Source of the DNA: Pseudidiomarina aestuarii
GTDB lineage: Bacteria; Pseudomonadota; Gammaproteobacteria; Enterobacterales; Alteromonadaceae
Reading direction: 5' to 3'
Length of the DNA: 54,787 nt
Assembly: GCA_003030745.1 (NCBI GenBank)
Contig: PYVG01000006.1
Span: 1 to 54,787, forward strand
Below, piece after piece: positions 24,090 through 32,838 of this stretch. The notes under the pieces were generated by a model. It was not told the DNA's origin, ran no database searches, and saw nothing but the letters and a program-made list of their open reading frames with translations. Numbering within the stretch: the stretch's first letter is position 1; each line of letters begins with the position of its first letter. Made by a program: the position numbers and the translations under genes.

Positions 24090-25931
24090 TTAGTCGTCGG
24101 TCAAAAAGCCACCCGACTGATGTTGCCAAAGCTGTGCGTAGATTCCGTTTTGCTCTAATAATTCTGCATGTGTACCCTGCTCGACTATCTGTCCTTCATC
24201 TAACACGATGAGTCGGTCCATAGCTGCAATCGTCGATAAACGATGAGCAATAGCAATAACCGTTTTGCCTTCCATCAGTCGATACAAGTTCTCTTGAATG
24301 GCTGCTTCAACTTCAGAGTCCAATGCTGAAGTCGCTTCATCCAAAATCAAAATCGGAGCATCTTTCAACATGACTCGAGCAATGGCAATGCGCTGTCGTT
24401 GCCCACCAGAGAGTTTCACGCCGCGTTCGCCGACATGCGCGTCGTAGCCCTGCCGACCTTTTGAATCACTGAGTTCTGGAATAAACACATCGGCTTCAGC
24501 ACGCTGTGCTGCTTCTGCAATCATCGCGTCGGTTGCATCGGGCCTGCCGTAAGCAATGTTACCTCGCACCGAACGATGTAATAGTGATGTGTCTTGAGTC
24601 ACCATACCGATGTTGCGTCGCAAGCTTTCTTGCGTAATCGTCGCGATATCTTGGCCGTCAATAGAGATTTTGCCGCTTTGTAAATCATAGAATCGCAGTA
24701 ATATGTTGACCAGCGTTGACTTACCAGCGCCGGAGCGCCCAACCAAGCCAATTTTTTCACCCGCTTTAATGGTTAAATTGAAGTTTTTCAAAACCGGTCT
24801 ATCGGCTGCATAAAAGAAGTTCACGTTATCAAACTGAACGGTACCTGCTGTCACACTCAGATCTTTCGCATTAGGCTTGTCTTCAATCAGTCTCGGTACC
24901 GATACGGTTTGCATCCCATCTTGTACGGTTCCAATGTTTTCGAATAATGCCGAAACTTCCCACATAATCCATTGGCTCATCCCCCACAACCGCAAGACTA
25001 AGCTCAACGCGACCGCAATAGCACCAACACTAATCGCATCCTCTAACCACAATTGAATCGCTAAATACCCTACTGAAAATAACAAGAAAGAATTTAACAA
25101 GTAGAGCAGAACATATAACTTTGTGACTAACCGCATTTGTTTGTGCACGGTCGTTAAAAAATGGCTCATCCCCTCTTGTGCATATGAGCTCTCACGCTGA
25201 GCATGGGAGAAAAGCTTGACGGTTTGAATATTGGTATAACTATCGACAATTCGACCAGTCATTAATGAACGAGCATCAGCTTGCGCCTCCGCGACTTTCC
25301 CTAACCTTGGAACAAAATATCTAAGTAATAATATGTAGAGGGCCAACCACACCAACAGAGGTACTGCCAAGCGCCAATCGGCCGACGCAACAATAAAAAC
25401 GGTACCGATAAAGTAAACGCTGACATAATTCAGTACATCGACCAGTTTAATCACGACTTCACGCACCGCCAATGCGGTTTGCATGAGCTTGGTTGCGATG
25501 CGCCCAGCAAATTCATCTTGGTAAAAGCTTATTGATTGGTTGAGTAGATAGTTATGGACCAACCAACGAATACGCATAGGGTAGTTGCCTAGCAGCGTTT
25601 GTGATGTGACTAATGAGTGCAGGATAACGAATAATGGCAGCGCAATAAGGATTAGTGCCGCCATGCCCATTAAAGCCCACATTTGGTCTTCTACAAAAGT
25701 CTCGCGCGATTGCACTGATAGCCAATCAACAATGTTCCCAATAAAGCTAAATAACCAAACTTCGGTGATAGCAATCAACACCATAAGGAGGCCGGCACAG
25801 ATGATGTAGGGCCATGCTCCACGGGTAAAATGCAGACAAAATGGAACCAGTCCTCGTGGTGGTTGTTCGAGCGAGATCGGAGGAAAAGGGTCAAGCCTTC
25901 CCTCAAACCATCGGTACAGCCGATTAAACAT
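24090..25931 (-). CDS. ABC transporter, fused permease and ATPase (exporter type)
   Basis: A half-size ABC exporter of 613 aa from the ATG at 25931; an earlier start at 25988 lacks a good ribosome site. Six membrane segments (about residues 40-330) form the permease. The ATPase follows, with Walker A GRSGAGKST, signature LSGGQRQRIAIARVML, Walker B ILILDEATSAL and the H-loop AHRLSTI. It would work as a homodimer in the inner membrane. The closest type is the lipid/multidrug exporter group, and the substrate cannot be told. It is a single gene, leftward, with a divergent partner in cstA. Confidence 0.9.
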   Translation of the reverse strand: MFNRLYRWFEGRLDPFPPISLEQPPRGLVPFCLHFTRGAWPYIICAGLLMVLIAITEVWLFSFIGNIVDWLSVQSRETFVEDQMWALMGMAALILIALPLFVILHSLVTSQTLLGNYPMRIRWLVHNYLLNQSISFYQDEFAGRIATKLMQTALAVREVVIKLVDVLNYVSVYFIGTVFIVASADWRLAVPLLVWLALYILLLRYFVPRLGKVAEAQADARSLMTGRIVDSYTNIQTVKLFSHAQRESSYAQEGMSHFLTTVHKQMRLVTKLYVLLYLLNSFLLFSVGYLAIQLWLEDAISVGAIAVALSLVLRLWGMSQWIMWEVSALFENIGTVQDGMQTVSVPRLIEDKPNAKDLSVTAGTVQFDNVNFFYAADRPVLKNFNLTIKAGEKIGLVGRSGAGKSTLVNILLRFYDLQSGKISIDGQDIATITQESLRRNIGMVTQDTSLLHRSVRGNIAYGRPDATDAMIAEAAQRAEADVFIPELSDSKGRQGYDAHVGERGVKLSGGQRQRIAIARVMLKDAPILILDEATSALDSEVEAAIQENLYRLMEGKTVIAIAHRLSTIAAMDRLIVLDEGQIVEQGTHAELLEQNGIYAQLWQHQSGGFLTDD

Positions 25932-26106
25932 ATAGATTCCAGTAAAGTGAATGGTGATCAGAGACTTAGTATAAAGAAAACGGCGCACAACACCTATTGA
26001 TGATCTAGACTTTAGTCGAATGGGGCTTCACGCTGTTCTCCAGTAGTATACGGAGGCTATAACTTTTCTTCTATAACGCTTGTAACAGCACACAAGGATA
26101 CCATCC

Positions 26107-27777
26107 ATGAATGCTATTTTGCTGATGTTACTCGGGCTCGGCGCCATGTTTCTCGGCTATGTGTTTTACTCAAAATTCATAGCCGAAAAGATATTTAAAC
26201 TGGATCCGAATTTCCGTACACCGGCGCATGAATTTAATGACGGTGTAGACTTTGTTCCAACCAATAAATATGTCCTCTGGGGCCATCACTTCACCTCTGT
26301 GGCCGGAGCTGCGCCTATTATCGGCCCCGCTATTGCCGTTATCTGGGGTTGGGTTCCCGCCTTTTTGTGGGTCGTATTCGGGACCATTTTCTTTGCCGGT
26401 GTTCACGACGCGGGCGCGATTTGGGCCAGTAACCGCAATAAAGCACGCTCAATCGGCGCATTGACCGGTGATATCGTCGGTAAACGGTCACAAACGCTGT
26501 TTATGATCGTCATTTTCCTCGTGCTATTGATGGTGAATGCTGTTTTCGCCACCGCCATCTCTGGGTTGCTGATTAACTTCCCAAGTTCTGTGGTGCCGGT
26601 GTGGGGCGCAATTTTTGTTGCTCTCATTATTGGTCAGTTCATCTTCCGCAAATGGATGAACCTTGGCACCGTCTCAATTATCGGAGTCGTCGCACTCTAT
26701 ACTCTTATTTGGGCAGGTCCATCAGTCCCCATTGAGCTGCCGGAGAGTTTCCTCGGTGTATCTGACAACGCTCAGTGGATTTTGGTGTTGTTCTTTTATG
26801 CTGCTATTGCGTCGTTGCTTCCGGTTTGGGTATTGCTACAACCGCGTGACTACATCAACGGGCTGCAACTCTTCATTGGGTTGATTTTGGTTTACTCAGC
26901 CGTTCTGATCAGTGGCCCAGAACTAGTCGCTCCAGCGTTCAATAACAACACCCCCGAAGGCACGCCATCCATGGTGCCGTTGCTGTTTGTGACGATTGCC
27001 TGTGGCGCAATTTCTGGCTTTCACGGCCTAGTTGCGTCAGGTACGACATCGAAGCAGTTGGATAAAGAGACAGACCTGCGGTTTGTCGGTTATTTCGGTG
27101 CCATTGGTGAGGGTTCTCTCTCGTTAGCAACCATTATTGCGGCAACCGCTGGTTTCGCAACCTTGGCTGACTGGCAGGCTGTGTATCATAGCTTCGGTCA
27201 AGGTGGTGTTGCCGCATTCGTACAAGGTGGCGCCAATATTCTCCAGAACGGTATTGGACTCAATGTGGATATTGCGCAAACACTATTGACGGTGATGGCG
27301 GTTCTTTTCGCTGGTACCACCATGGACACTGGACTGCGATTGCAGCGCTATATCTTCCAAGAATGGGGCAATATCTACAATATTAAGTGGATGGAGAAAG
27401 CAGCTCCAGCCACCCTCCTCGCGGTCGGTTCATGCTTATTGCTAGCCTTTGGTGCCGGTGGTGCGGATGGCGCCGGTGGCCTACTCATTTGGCCGTTATT
27501 CGGTACCACCAACCAGTTATTGGCGGGCTTAACACTACTGGTAATCACGACCATTTTGGTCAAACTCGGTCGGCCGATGTACTTTACGCTGATTCCACTG
27601 TTGTTCTTATTGGTAATGACCATTTACGCATTACTTATCCAATTGATGGGTTTCTACCAAAAATCAGATTGGTTCTTATTCAGTCTGGATTTAGTGGTGC
27701 TCATCGCTGCGATTTGGATTGCGTTGGAATCAGCCGCTACTCTGACCAAATTGCGTCGGGAGCGGAATCAAGCATGA
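26107..27777 (+). CDS. cstA: CstA family carbon-starvation/peptide or pyruvate transporter
   Basis: A 556-aa polytopic membrane protein of the CstA family. Hallmarks include NDGVDFVPTNKYVLWGHHFTSVAGAAPIIGPA-type sequence near residues 42-75, FFAGVHDAGAIWASNRNKARSIG and ISGFHGLVASGTTSKQL. About 14-16 membrane spans are predicted by eye. The shorter length compared with E. coli CstA (about 700 aa) fits the short subfamily. The ATG has AAGGA 8 bases upstream. The stop overlaps the next gene by four bases (ATGA). CstA proteins take up peptides or pyruvate on starvation, which suits an organism with many exported peptidases. Confidence 0.92.
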   Translation: MNAILLMLLGLGAMFLGYVFYSKFIAEKIFKLDPNFRTPAHEFNDGVDFVPTNKYVLWGHHFTSVAGAAPIIGPAIAVIWGWVPAFLWVVFGTIFFAGVHDAGAIWASNRNKARSIGALTGDIVGKRSQTLFMIVIFLVLLMVNAVFATAISGLLINFPSSVVPVWGAIFVALIIGQFIFRKWMNLGTVSIIGVVALYTLIWAGPSVPIELPESFLGVSDNAQWILVLFFYAAIASLLPVWVLLQPRDYINGLQLFIGLILVYSAVLISGPELVAPAFNNNTPEGTPSMVPLLFVTIACGAISGFHGLVASGTTSKQLDKETDLRFVGYFGAIGEGSLSLATIIAATAGFATLADWQAVYHSFGQGGVAAFVQGGANILQNGIGLNVDIAQTLLTVMAVLFAGTTMDTGLRLQRYIFQEWGNIYNIKWMEKAAPATLLAVGSCLLLAFGAGGADGAGGLLIWPLFGTTNQLLAGLTLLVITTILVKLGRPMYFTLIPLLFLLVMTIYALLIQLMGFYQKSDWFLFSLDLVVLIAAIWIALESAATLTKLRRERNQA

Positions 27778-28046
27778 AGATAAAAGCTATCCGCAGTTGG
27801 TTTGCACAAGCCAATGCTTATGCGACGGAGGTGTATAACGCCCCCTACCGTGCTGCGATAGCTCGTGCCAAGCGGGATGAGGATGATTTGTTCATGATGT
27901 TGGTATTCTCTGAACTCATGGGCGTTCCGAATCCCGCTTCATATTATACTTTAGAGCTCCAGCCGTTATTGCTGGAGCGCTTTCATGAATGGCATCAACG
28001 AATGGGCATGGAGCACTCTCCGCTCGATCATTTTCGTTGTTGTTAA
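27774..28046 (+). CDS. Small cory-CC-star-like protein ending in Cys-Cys
   Basis: A 90-aa hydrophilic protein with no membrane segment, ending HFRCC at its C-terminus. It has a YNAPYRAAIARAKRDEDDL stretch and a conserved-looking ELMGVPNPASYYTLEL. I recall a family named 'cory-CC-star' after this ending, found beside cstA and ArsA-like genes, and it fits here. The ATG overlaps the cstA stop. An ArsA/Get3-type ATPase follows 28 bp downstream. The terminal Cys pair could bind metal, form a disulfide, or be a recognition tag. The function is unknown. Confidence 0.78.
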   Translation: MKIKAIRSWFAQANAYATEVYNAPYRAAIARAKRDEDDLFMMLVFSELMGVPNPASYYTLELQPLLLERFHEWHQRMGMEHSPLDHFRCC

Positions 28047-28074
28047 ATCCTCTCATCTTCATTATTGAGTCTCC

Positions 28075-29064
28075 ATGTTCACACAAAAAGTAGTCTTTAT
28101 CGGTGGCAAAGGTGGCGTGGGTAAAACAACCCTCGCATCGGCACTCGCATTACGTTGCCAGCAACGCGGCGAGCGCGTATTGATCATCTCCACTGATCCT
28201 GCACATAGCCTAGCCGATGCGTTCGCACAGCCGATTGGCGATGAAACTGTGACTTTATTGCCTGGCTTAGACGCGCTGGAAATTAATCCGGACCATGAGG
28301 TCATTGCGCATGTTGAACGGGTGACGCAGTCGATGAAGCGTTTCGCGCGTCCAGATATGTTTGCGGAAATTGAACGGCAAATGCGCTTAACTAAGCAATC
28401 ACCGGGAGCTCAAGAGGCAGCTCTTCTCGAGCGTATCGCAACGTTAGTGGACGAAGCGCCACAACACTATAACCGGGTGATATTCGATACAGCGCCCACT
28501 GGGCATACTCTGCGACTGCTCACGCTACCGGAAGCCATGGCGGCCTGGACGCAAGGACTGTTGCGGCATGATTCTCAGTCACAGCAACTGCAGGGTGTCC
28601 TTGATCATCTCAGTCCGAAAGCAGGGAAAGATATCAGTAATCCGTTTAGCGATGCGCGCAAACACAGTGTTTCGAATGTCGACCAACGCACCGCTGACAT
28701 CACGGCAACGTTACTCACCCGTCAGCGCCTATTTCACCGTACGCGCCACATTCTGACCGATGCCCAGCAGACCGCATTATTTTTTGTATTAACTCCAGAA
28801 AAGTTACCGATTTTAGAGACTGGACGCGCAGTTACTGCGTTACAGAAAGAACACTTACCGATTCAAGGCTTGTTTATTAATCGTAACCTGCCCGAACACG
28901 CCGATGGAGATTTTTTGGCGCAAAGAAGACAACAAGAAGCGATTTATCGAGAAGAGATTGAAGATCAGTTCCAAAAGTTGAGTCGTTATTACATTCCCTT
29001 GTTGCCGACTGACATCAACGGTATTGACGGACTGAATCGAGTTATTCCACACCTACCCTGGTAA
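28075..29064 (+). CDS. ArsA/Get3-family ATPase
   Basis: A 329-aa SIMIBI-class ATPase with the deviant Walker A GGKGGVGKTT (10-19), STDPAHSLADAF (switch I) and FDTAPTGHTLRLL (switch II). It has only one cysteine, near the N-terminus, so it lacks the arsenite-binding cysteines of ArsA. It is therefore unlikely to be an arsenite pump subunit. Get3-like targeting of proteins to membranes fits better. It is the last gene of the cstA cluster, and the small Cys-Cys protein before it is a candidate partner. Confidence 0.87.
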   Translation: MFTQKVVFIGGKGGVGKTTLASALALRCQQRGERVLIISTDPAHSLADAFAQPIGDETVTLLPGLDALEINPDHEVIAHVERVTQSMKRFARPDMFAEIERQMRLTKQSPGAQEAALLERIATLVDEAPQHYNRVIFDTAPTGHTLRLLTLPEAMAAWTQGLLRHDSQSQQLQGVLDHLSPKAGKDISNPFSDARKHSVSNVDQRTADITATLLTRQRLFHRTRHILTDAQQTALFFVLTPEKLPILETGRAVTALQKEHLPIQGLFINRNLPEHADGDFLAQRRQQEAIYREEIEDQFQKLSRYYIPLLPTDINGIDGLNRVIPHLPW

Positions 29065-29078
29065 ACCGAATATTAAAG

Positions 29079-29672
29079 CTAAGCCCCTATCCAAATCCAC
29101 GTCAGCGCGCTTAAGCCAAGTACGGCAAGCACCCAGCCAACCCGATGACTATAGCGCTGCCACACATCCAACATCTTGTCTCCAAACCAATACACGAGCA
29201 GCGCCAAACCGTAATAACGAATACCTCGTGCAATAATGGATGCCGTGATAAATAGCCAGTAGGGGTAACCCGTACTACCGGCACTGAGCATACCCACCTG
29301 AAAAGGAATGGGTGTGATGCCTACTAACAACAGCAACCCAAAGCCTTGCTCTTGAAAACGCTCTGAAAAGCTCGCAAACGCGTCTTCGTATCCCAATATT
29401 TGCAGCAACCATTGACCCACATCATCGAAAAACCAAAAGCCGACAAAATAGCCAATGGTGGCGCCGACCAGACAACCTGCTAAGGTCGCAGTACTAATGG
29501 CCCATAAACGATGTTGTTGACTCAGTAATAGTGGGATCAGGATTAATTCTAGCGGGATTGGAACAATAATCGATTCCAACAATGACAGCGTGAAGATCAA
29601 CCACAGCACATGATTTGATTCAGCTAAGCGGGCCAACCAACGATTGGCCCGTTTGTCGTGTGTTTGTTGCAC
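29079..29672 (-). CDS. VTT-domain (YqaA/DedA-like) inner-membrane protein
   Basis: A 197-aa membrane protein with about five hydrophobic segments and the VTT/SNARE-associated pattern: LESIIVPIPLELILIPLLL, ATIGYFVGFWFFDDVG and GITPIPFQVGMLSAG. It belongs to the YqaA branch of DedA-like proteins, for which lipid transport or membrane homeostasis roles are proposed. It converges on the ArsA-like gene with a gap of only 14 bp. Confidence 0.87.
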   Translation of the reverse strand: MQQTHDKRANRWLARLAESNHVLWLIFTLSLLESIIVPIPLELILIPLLLSQQHRLWAISTATLAGCLVGATIGYFVGFWFFDDVGQWLLQILGYEDAFASFSERFQEQGFGLLLLVGITPIPFQVGMLSAGSTGYPYWLFITASIIARGIRYYGLALLVYWFGDKMLDVWQRYSHRVGWVLAVLGLSALTWIWIGA

Positions 29673-29735
29673 GTATCGACCTACTGTTTATTCGCCAAAA
29701 GCGCCCGCTGGTCCCGGGAAAACGACTGGGCTTTC

Positions 29736-31061
29736 CTAGCCGTCTTTACTCACGCTGGCAACACCAAAAAAGTAGTTATCAATAACGATATTTTCGAGGG
29801 TGTATTCGTTCACATCACCGACATCGCGACTGAATTCCCAATTTGGTGCATCAGTGTGGCGCCAATACACGCGATAACCGGCAATATGATCTTGCTCAGC
29901 TGTACTTGCGGCGCGCCACTTTAGGGTAGTATTCGCGGTTACTGCGCCCGAAATCGACACCTCTGCTGGCGGACTCGGCGCCCATGCCATGCCCGCAAGT
30001 GAAACTGCATTTAACGCAGTGAGCTTTGCTGCATAGTCAAAATCAACGCCGTCGATGGTATCGCCATAGACAATACCGTCTTCAGTTCGAAGATCTTGAT
30101 GCTGACGATTATAGTTCTCATTGGTTTCCATGATACGAACACCCGGATACCCTAAATCGTTAAAGGGGCGATGATGGCCACCACGAGCAAATCGGTCTAA
30201 ACGATAGATAACCATAGTATCGAGATTTGGAATGTACCGGTCTGCCATCCAATCGATATAGCGCGCTAAATTGCGGCTTGGTGAATCAACCTCACCTCCC
30301 GTGAAACGCCGACGACGAGCATCATCCGCGGTCTCGTCTTGGCGGGTTCCCTCTGCAAAAATACGTGCTGTGGTGTTATTGATAACGCCGTTGATCCCTT
30401 CAATATTTCCGATCATATCGTTGTTGAGAACAGCCTTAATTCGCCAGCCGTCGGCTTGTGCTTGTTCTGCCATAATGCGACCGCCAAATAACCCCTGTTC
30501 TTCGCCAGCGAGAGCTGCATAAACAATACTTCCAGCGAATTCATATTGGCTCAGCACTCGGGCTGCCTCCAGCGTTCCTGCAACACCACTGGCATTGTCG
30601 TTGGCGCCTGGCGCGTCAGCGGTGTAATTCATGACATCTGAAACACGTGAGTCGATGTCACCCGACATGATCACGTAACGGTCCGGATCAACGGTTCCTC
30701 GTTGAACGGCAATTACACTTACCACCTCAACCGGATCAGGGATTCGCGCTTCGCCCTCAATCACCCGTGACTGGTAATAAACTTCGAGACAGCCACCACA
30801 TGCGGCGGAAATCTTATCAAACTCTGCTTTAATCCAACGGCGCGCGGCACCAATACCGCGAGTATCTGACTCGGTTTCCGACAACGTGTGACGCGTACCG
30901 AAACTCACTAACTTCTCAATATCTTGTTCAATGCGTTCAGCGGATACCGCTCCCGCTATCGCGTGAAGATCTTGTTGGTCACGGTACTCAACATCGGCGG
31001 ATGCACTAACTGAGAATGCTGCGACTACACTCAACAGACCTAATTGTTTGATTCGGTTCAT
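29736..31061 (-). CDS. M28 family exported zinc peptidase with C-terminal Fn3-like tail
   Basis: A 441-aa secreted aminopeptidase-type enzyme. It has a signal peptide (to about residue 22), an M28 core with GANDNASGVAG (D155), GEEQGLFGG (E187/E188) and HRPFNDLGYPGVRIME, and a C-terminal beta-rich fibronectin-III-like domain (about 350-440, APSPPAEVSISG then YRVYWRH). In the first zinc-ligand motif, usually GHxDS, the sequence reads SGDIDSR, with Asp135 where His is usual. Either this subfamily uses Asp or zinc binding is altered. Two cysteines near residues 88-91 could form a disulfide. Confidence 0.85.
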   Translation of the reverse strand: MNRIKQLGLLSVVAAFSVSASADVEYRDQQDLHAIAGAVSAERIEQDIEKLVSFGTRHTLSETESDTRGIGAARRWIKAEFDKISAACGGCLEVYYQSRVIEGEARIPDPVEVVSVIAVQRGTVDPDRYVIMSGDIDSRVSDVMNYTADAPGANDNASGVAGTLEAARVLSQYEFAGSIVYAALAGEEQGLFGGRIMAEQAQADGWRIKAVLNNDMIGNIEGINGVINNTTARIFAEGTRQDETADDARRRRFTGGEVDSPSRNLARYIDWMADRYIPNLDTMVIYRLDRFARGGHHRPFNDLGYPGVRIMETNENYNRQHQDLRTEDGIVYGDTIDGVDFDYAAKLTALNAVSLAGMAWAPSPPAEVSISGAVTANTTLKWRAASTAEQDHIAGYRVYWRHTDAPNWEFSRDVGDVNEYTLENIVIDNYFFGVASVSKDG

Positions 31062-31210
31062 GGGTTGTCTTCTCTTGTTTATTACCGGAAAGATAAGTTA
31101 TTTACTTCTGTTCATCATCTATATATTTGCGACTGAAGTACTATAGAGTGAAGCAACCATTTAGATCAAAATTAAGCGCTGAAGTGCTTTATTTAAACGA
31201 GGAGAGAACC

Positions 31211-32224
31211 ATGCGAGCAGTTGGTTATCAACGTTCATTACCCTACACCGATGCGTTAGCCTTGCAAGATATCGAGATCCCCACACCTAGTTGTGGTGAC
31301 TATGATGTTCTCGTGCGAGTTCGTGGCATCGGCTTGAATCCAGTAGATACTAAAATTCGGCAACGCAAAGAGGCCGCTGCTGGTGAGTACGTTGTCTTGG
31401 GGTGGGATGCGGCAGGCACGGTCATCGACTGCGGCTCGAAAGTGACAGATTATCAAGTTGGTGATGAAGTTTGGTACGCTGGGGCAGTCAATCGCGATGG
31501 CTGTAATGCCGAATATCAAAGTGTCGATTCACGGCTGATTAGTTTACGCCCTAAAACACTTAGTGCTGCAGATGCAGCGGCCATGCCCCTCACCTTTCTG
31601 ACCGCCTGGGAATTACTTTTTGATCGCTTGGAACTCGATAAGACTGCACCCAATATGTTGTTAGTTACTGGTGCAGCTGGTGGTGTCGGCTCAGCGTTAA
31701 TTCAACTCGCCAAAGCGTTGACCAACACTACTGTGATTGCGACCGCATCCAGAGATGAAACGAGACAGTGGGTAAAACAGTTAGGCGCAGACGTCATTAT
31801 TGATCATCATCAAGCGCTAGCTCCACAACTACGAGAGCACGGCATCACGGATGTCACCCATGTCGCAAGCTTAACGCACACCGAACAGCATTTTGAGCAA
31901 TTAGTGGAGTTACTGGAACCGCAGGGCCGATTGGCGTTAATTGATGATCCTCAAGATCCTCTCCCCATCGGGCTCATGAAGCAAAAGAGTTTGTCGTTAC
32001 ATTGGGAGTTTATGTTCACACGCTCATTGTTCACCACCAAAGATATTGCAAAGCAAGGTGAAATTCTGTTTGAGGTAGCGCGGTTAGTGGATACCGGGGC
32101 GATTCAAACCACCCGTTTCCAACACTTAGGCACGATTAGCGCGGAGACACTTCGTCAGGCGCACGGGACTCTGGAAGCGCATAGCGCAATTGGGAAATTG
32201 GTCGTTGACGGCTACCCAGACTGA
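31211..32224 (+). CDS. Zinc-type alcohol dehydrogenase-like / quinone oxidoreductase
   Basis: A 337-aa medium-chain dehydrogenase/reductase from the ATG at 31211, where AGGAGA gives a strong ribosome site. The N-terminal GroES-like fold includes VRGIGLNPVDTKIR and VLGWDAAGTV. The Rossmann part has VTGAAGGVGSALIQLAK for NADPH. There is no catalytic or structural zinc cysteine cluster, as in the quinone-oxidoreductase/enoyl-reductase branch (ZxxA-like). It probably reduces small enones or quinones. The last 13 bases overlap the converging gene. Confidence 0.86.
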   Translation: MRAVGYQRSLPYTDALALQDIEIPTPSCGDYDVLVRVRGIGLNPVDTKIRQRKEAAAGEYVVLGWDAAGTVIDCGSKVTDYQVGDEVWYAGAVNRDGCNAEYQSVDSRLISLRPKTLSAADAAAMPLTFLTAWELLFDRLELDKTAPNMLLVTGAAGGVGSALIQLAKALTNTTVIATASRDETRQWVKQLGADVIIDHHQALAPQLREHGITDVTHVASLTHTEQHFEQLVELLEPQGRLALIDDPQDPLPIGLMKQKSLSLHWEFMFTRSLFTTKDIAKQGEILFEVARLVDTGAIQTTRFQHLGTISAETLRQAHGTLEAHSAIGKLVVDGYPD

Positions 32225-32664
32225 CATTGTTGTGGTTCATAGCGGAGCGTAAACAAATGCCGCTCCTTTCTATCTTGGTAGCGAACTTCAACGTGGTCTG
32301 CATGTATGCGGAAATACTTTAAACCGGGATCTGAACAATAGAACCGCAGCATTTGTGGTTCTATTTGTTCTTTTAGTTGGCTCTCTTTGTACTGAAATTT
32401 GTCGATATTAATCAGGCTGTAAACAAACCGCATACCATAGTTATTGACTTCGGCGCGCTCAAAACGGGTTTGTCGATCCAATAGCTTGGGTAAATCTCGA
32501 TTGAGCTGCCCGGAGCGCTCCAGCAAATTCTGATACAACTCGTTACGATTTCTCGAACTGCTTTCACCAAGCCAATCGGCAATCAGCAGCGCGAGGAGCG
32601 CACTACAAACAATGACTGAGACGATTGAAATGATTAACTTTTTTGAAAACAACTGAACTGCCAC
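32212..32664 (-). CDS. Hypothetical single-pass membrane protein
   Basis: A 150-aa protein with one N-terminal membrane segment (about residues 9-29, ISIVSVIVCSALLALLIAD). A periplasmic domain of about 115 residues follows, with two cysteines (RFYCSDP and QQCQSG) that could pair. I recognise no family. The gene converges on the dehydrogenase with a 13-base overlap. It lies upstream of, and divergent from, the efflux operon, but nothing ties it to that pump. Confidence 0.65.
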   Translation of the reverse strand: MAVQLFSKKLIISIVSVIVCSALLALLIADWLGESSSRNRNELYQNLLERSGQLNRDLPKLLDRQTRFERAEVNNYGMRFVYSLINIDKFQYKESQLKEQIEPQMLRFYCSDPGLKYFRIHADHVEVRYQDRKERHLFTLRYEPQQCQSG

Positions 32665-32726
32665 TGAAATCTATCCTTCAATCGTTGCGAAGTCTCGCTC
32701 ACAACCAGAAAAAGTTGTGATCTCTC

Positions 32727-32755
32727 TTACAAACATTCATGTATGTATGTATAAT
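32727..32755 (+). promoter_or_regulatory. Efflux-operon promoter with AcrR-like operator
   Basis: A 24-bp near-palindrome at 32728-32751 (ends TACAAACATT and TGTATGTA) resembles the E. coli acrAB operator bound by AcrR. By my count from memory 20 of 24 positions agree. It overlaps a TATAAT -10 (32750-32755) with a TTACAA -35 (32727-32732) 17 bases upstream. A TetR-type repressor bound here would block the RND operon at 32839. No tetR/acrR gene is in the window. Confidence 0.65.
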
Positions 32756-32838
32756 TAGCCGCTGTACCGAGACTCTTGAATACGCCGTTTAACTGCGGTT
32801 TACGAACAGTCTCCCATTGAACATGAAGAGGTAACTAC

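Noticed and set aside
27387..28046. 219-aa frame across the end of cstA
   Set aside because: It only gains its length by running out of frame through cstA. The real gene is the in-frame 90-aa product starting at 27774.
28075..29064. Arsenite pump ATPase ArsA
   Set aside because: The metal-binding cysteines are missing and there is no arsB, arsR or arsC nearby, so the Get3-like reading is preferred.
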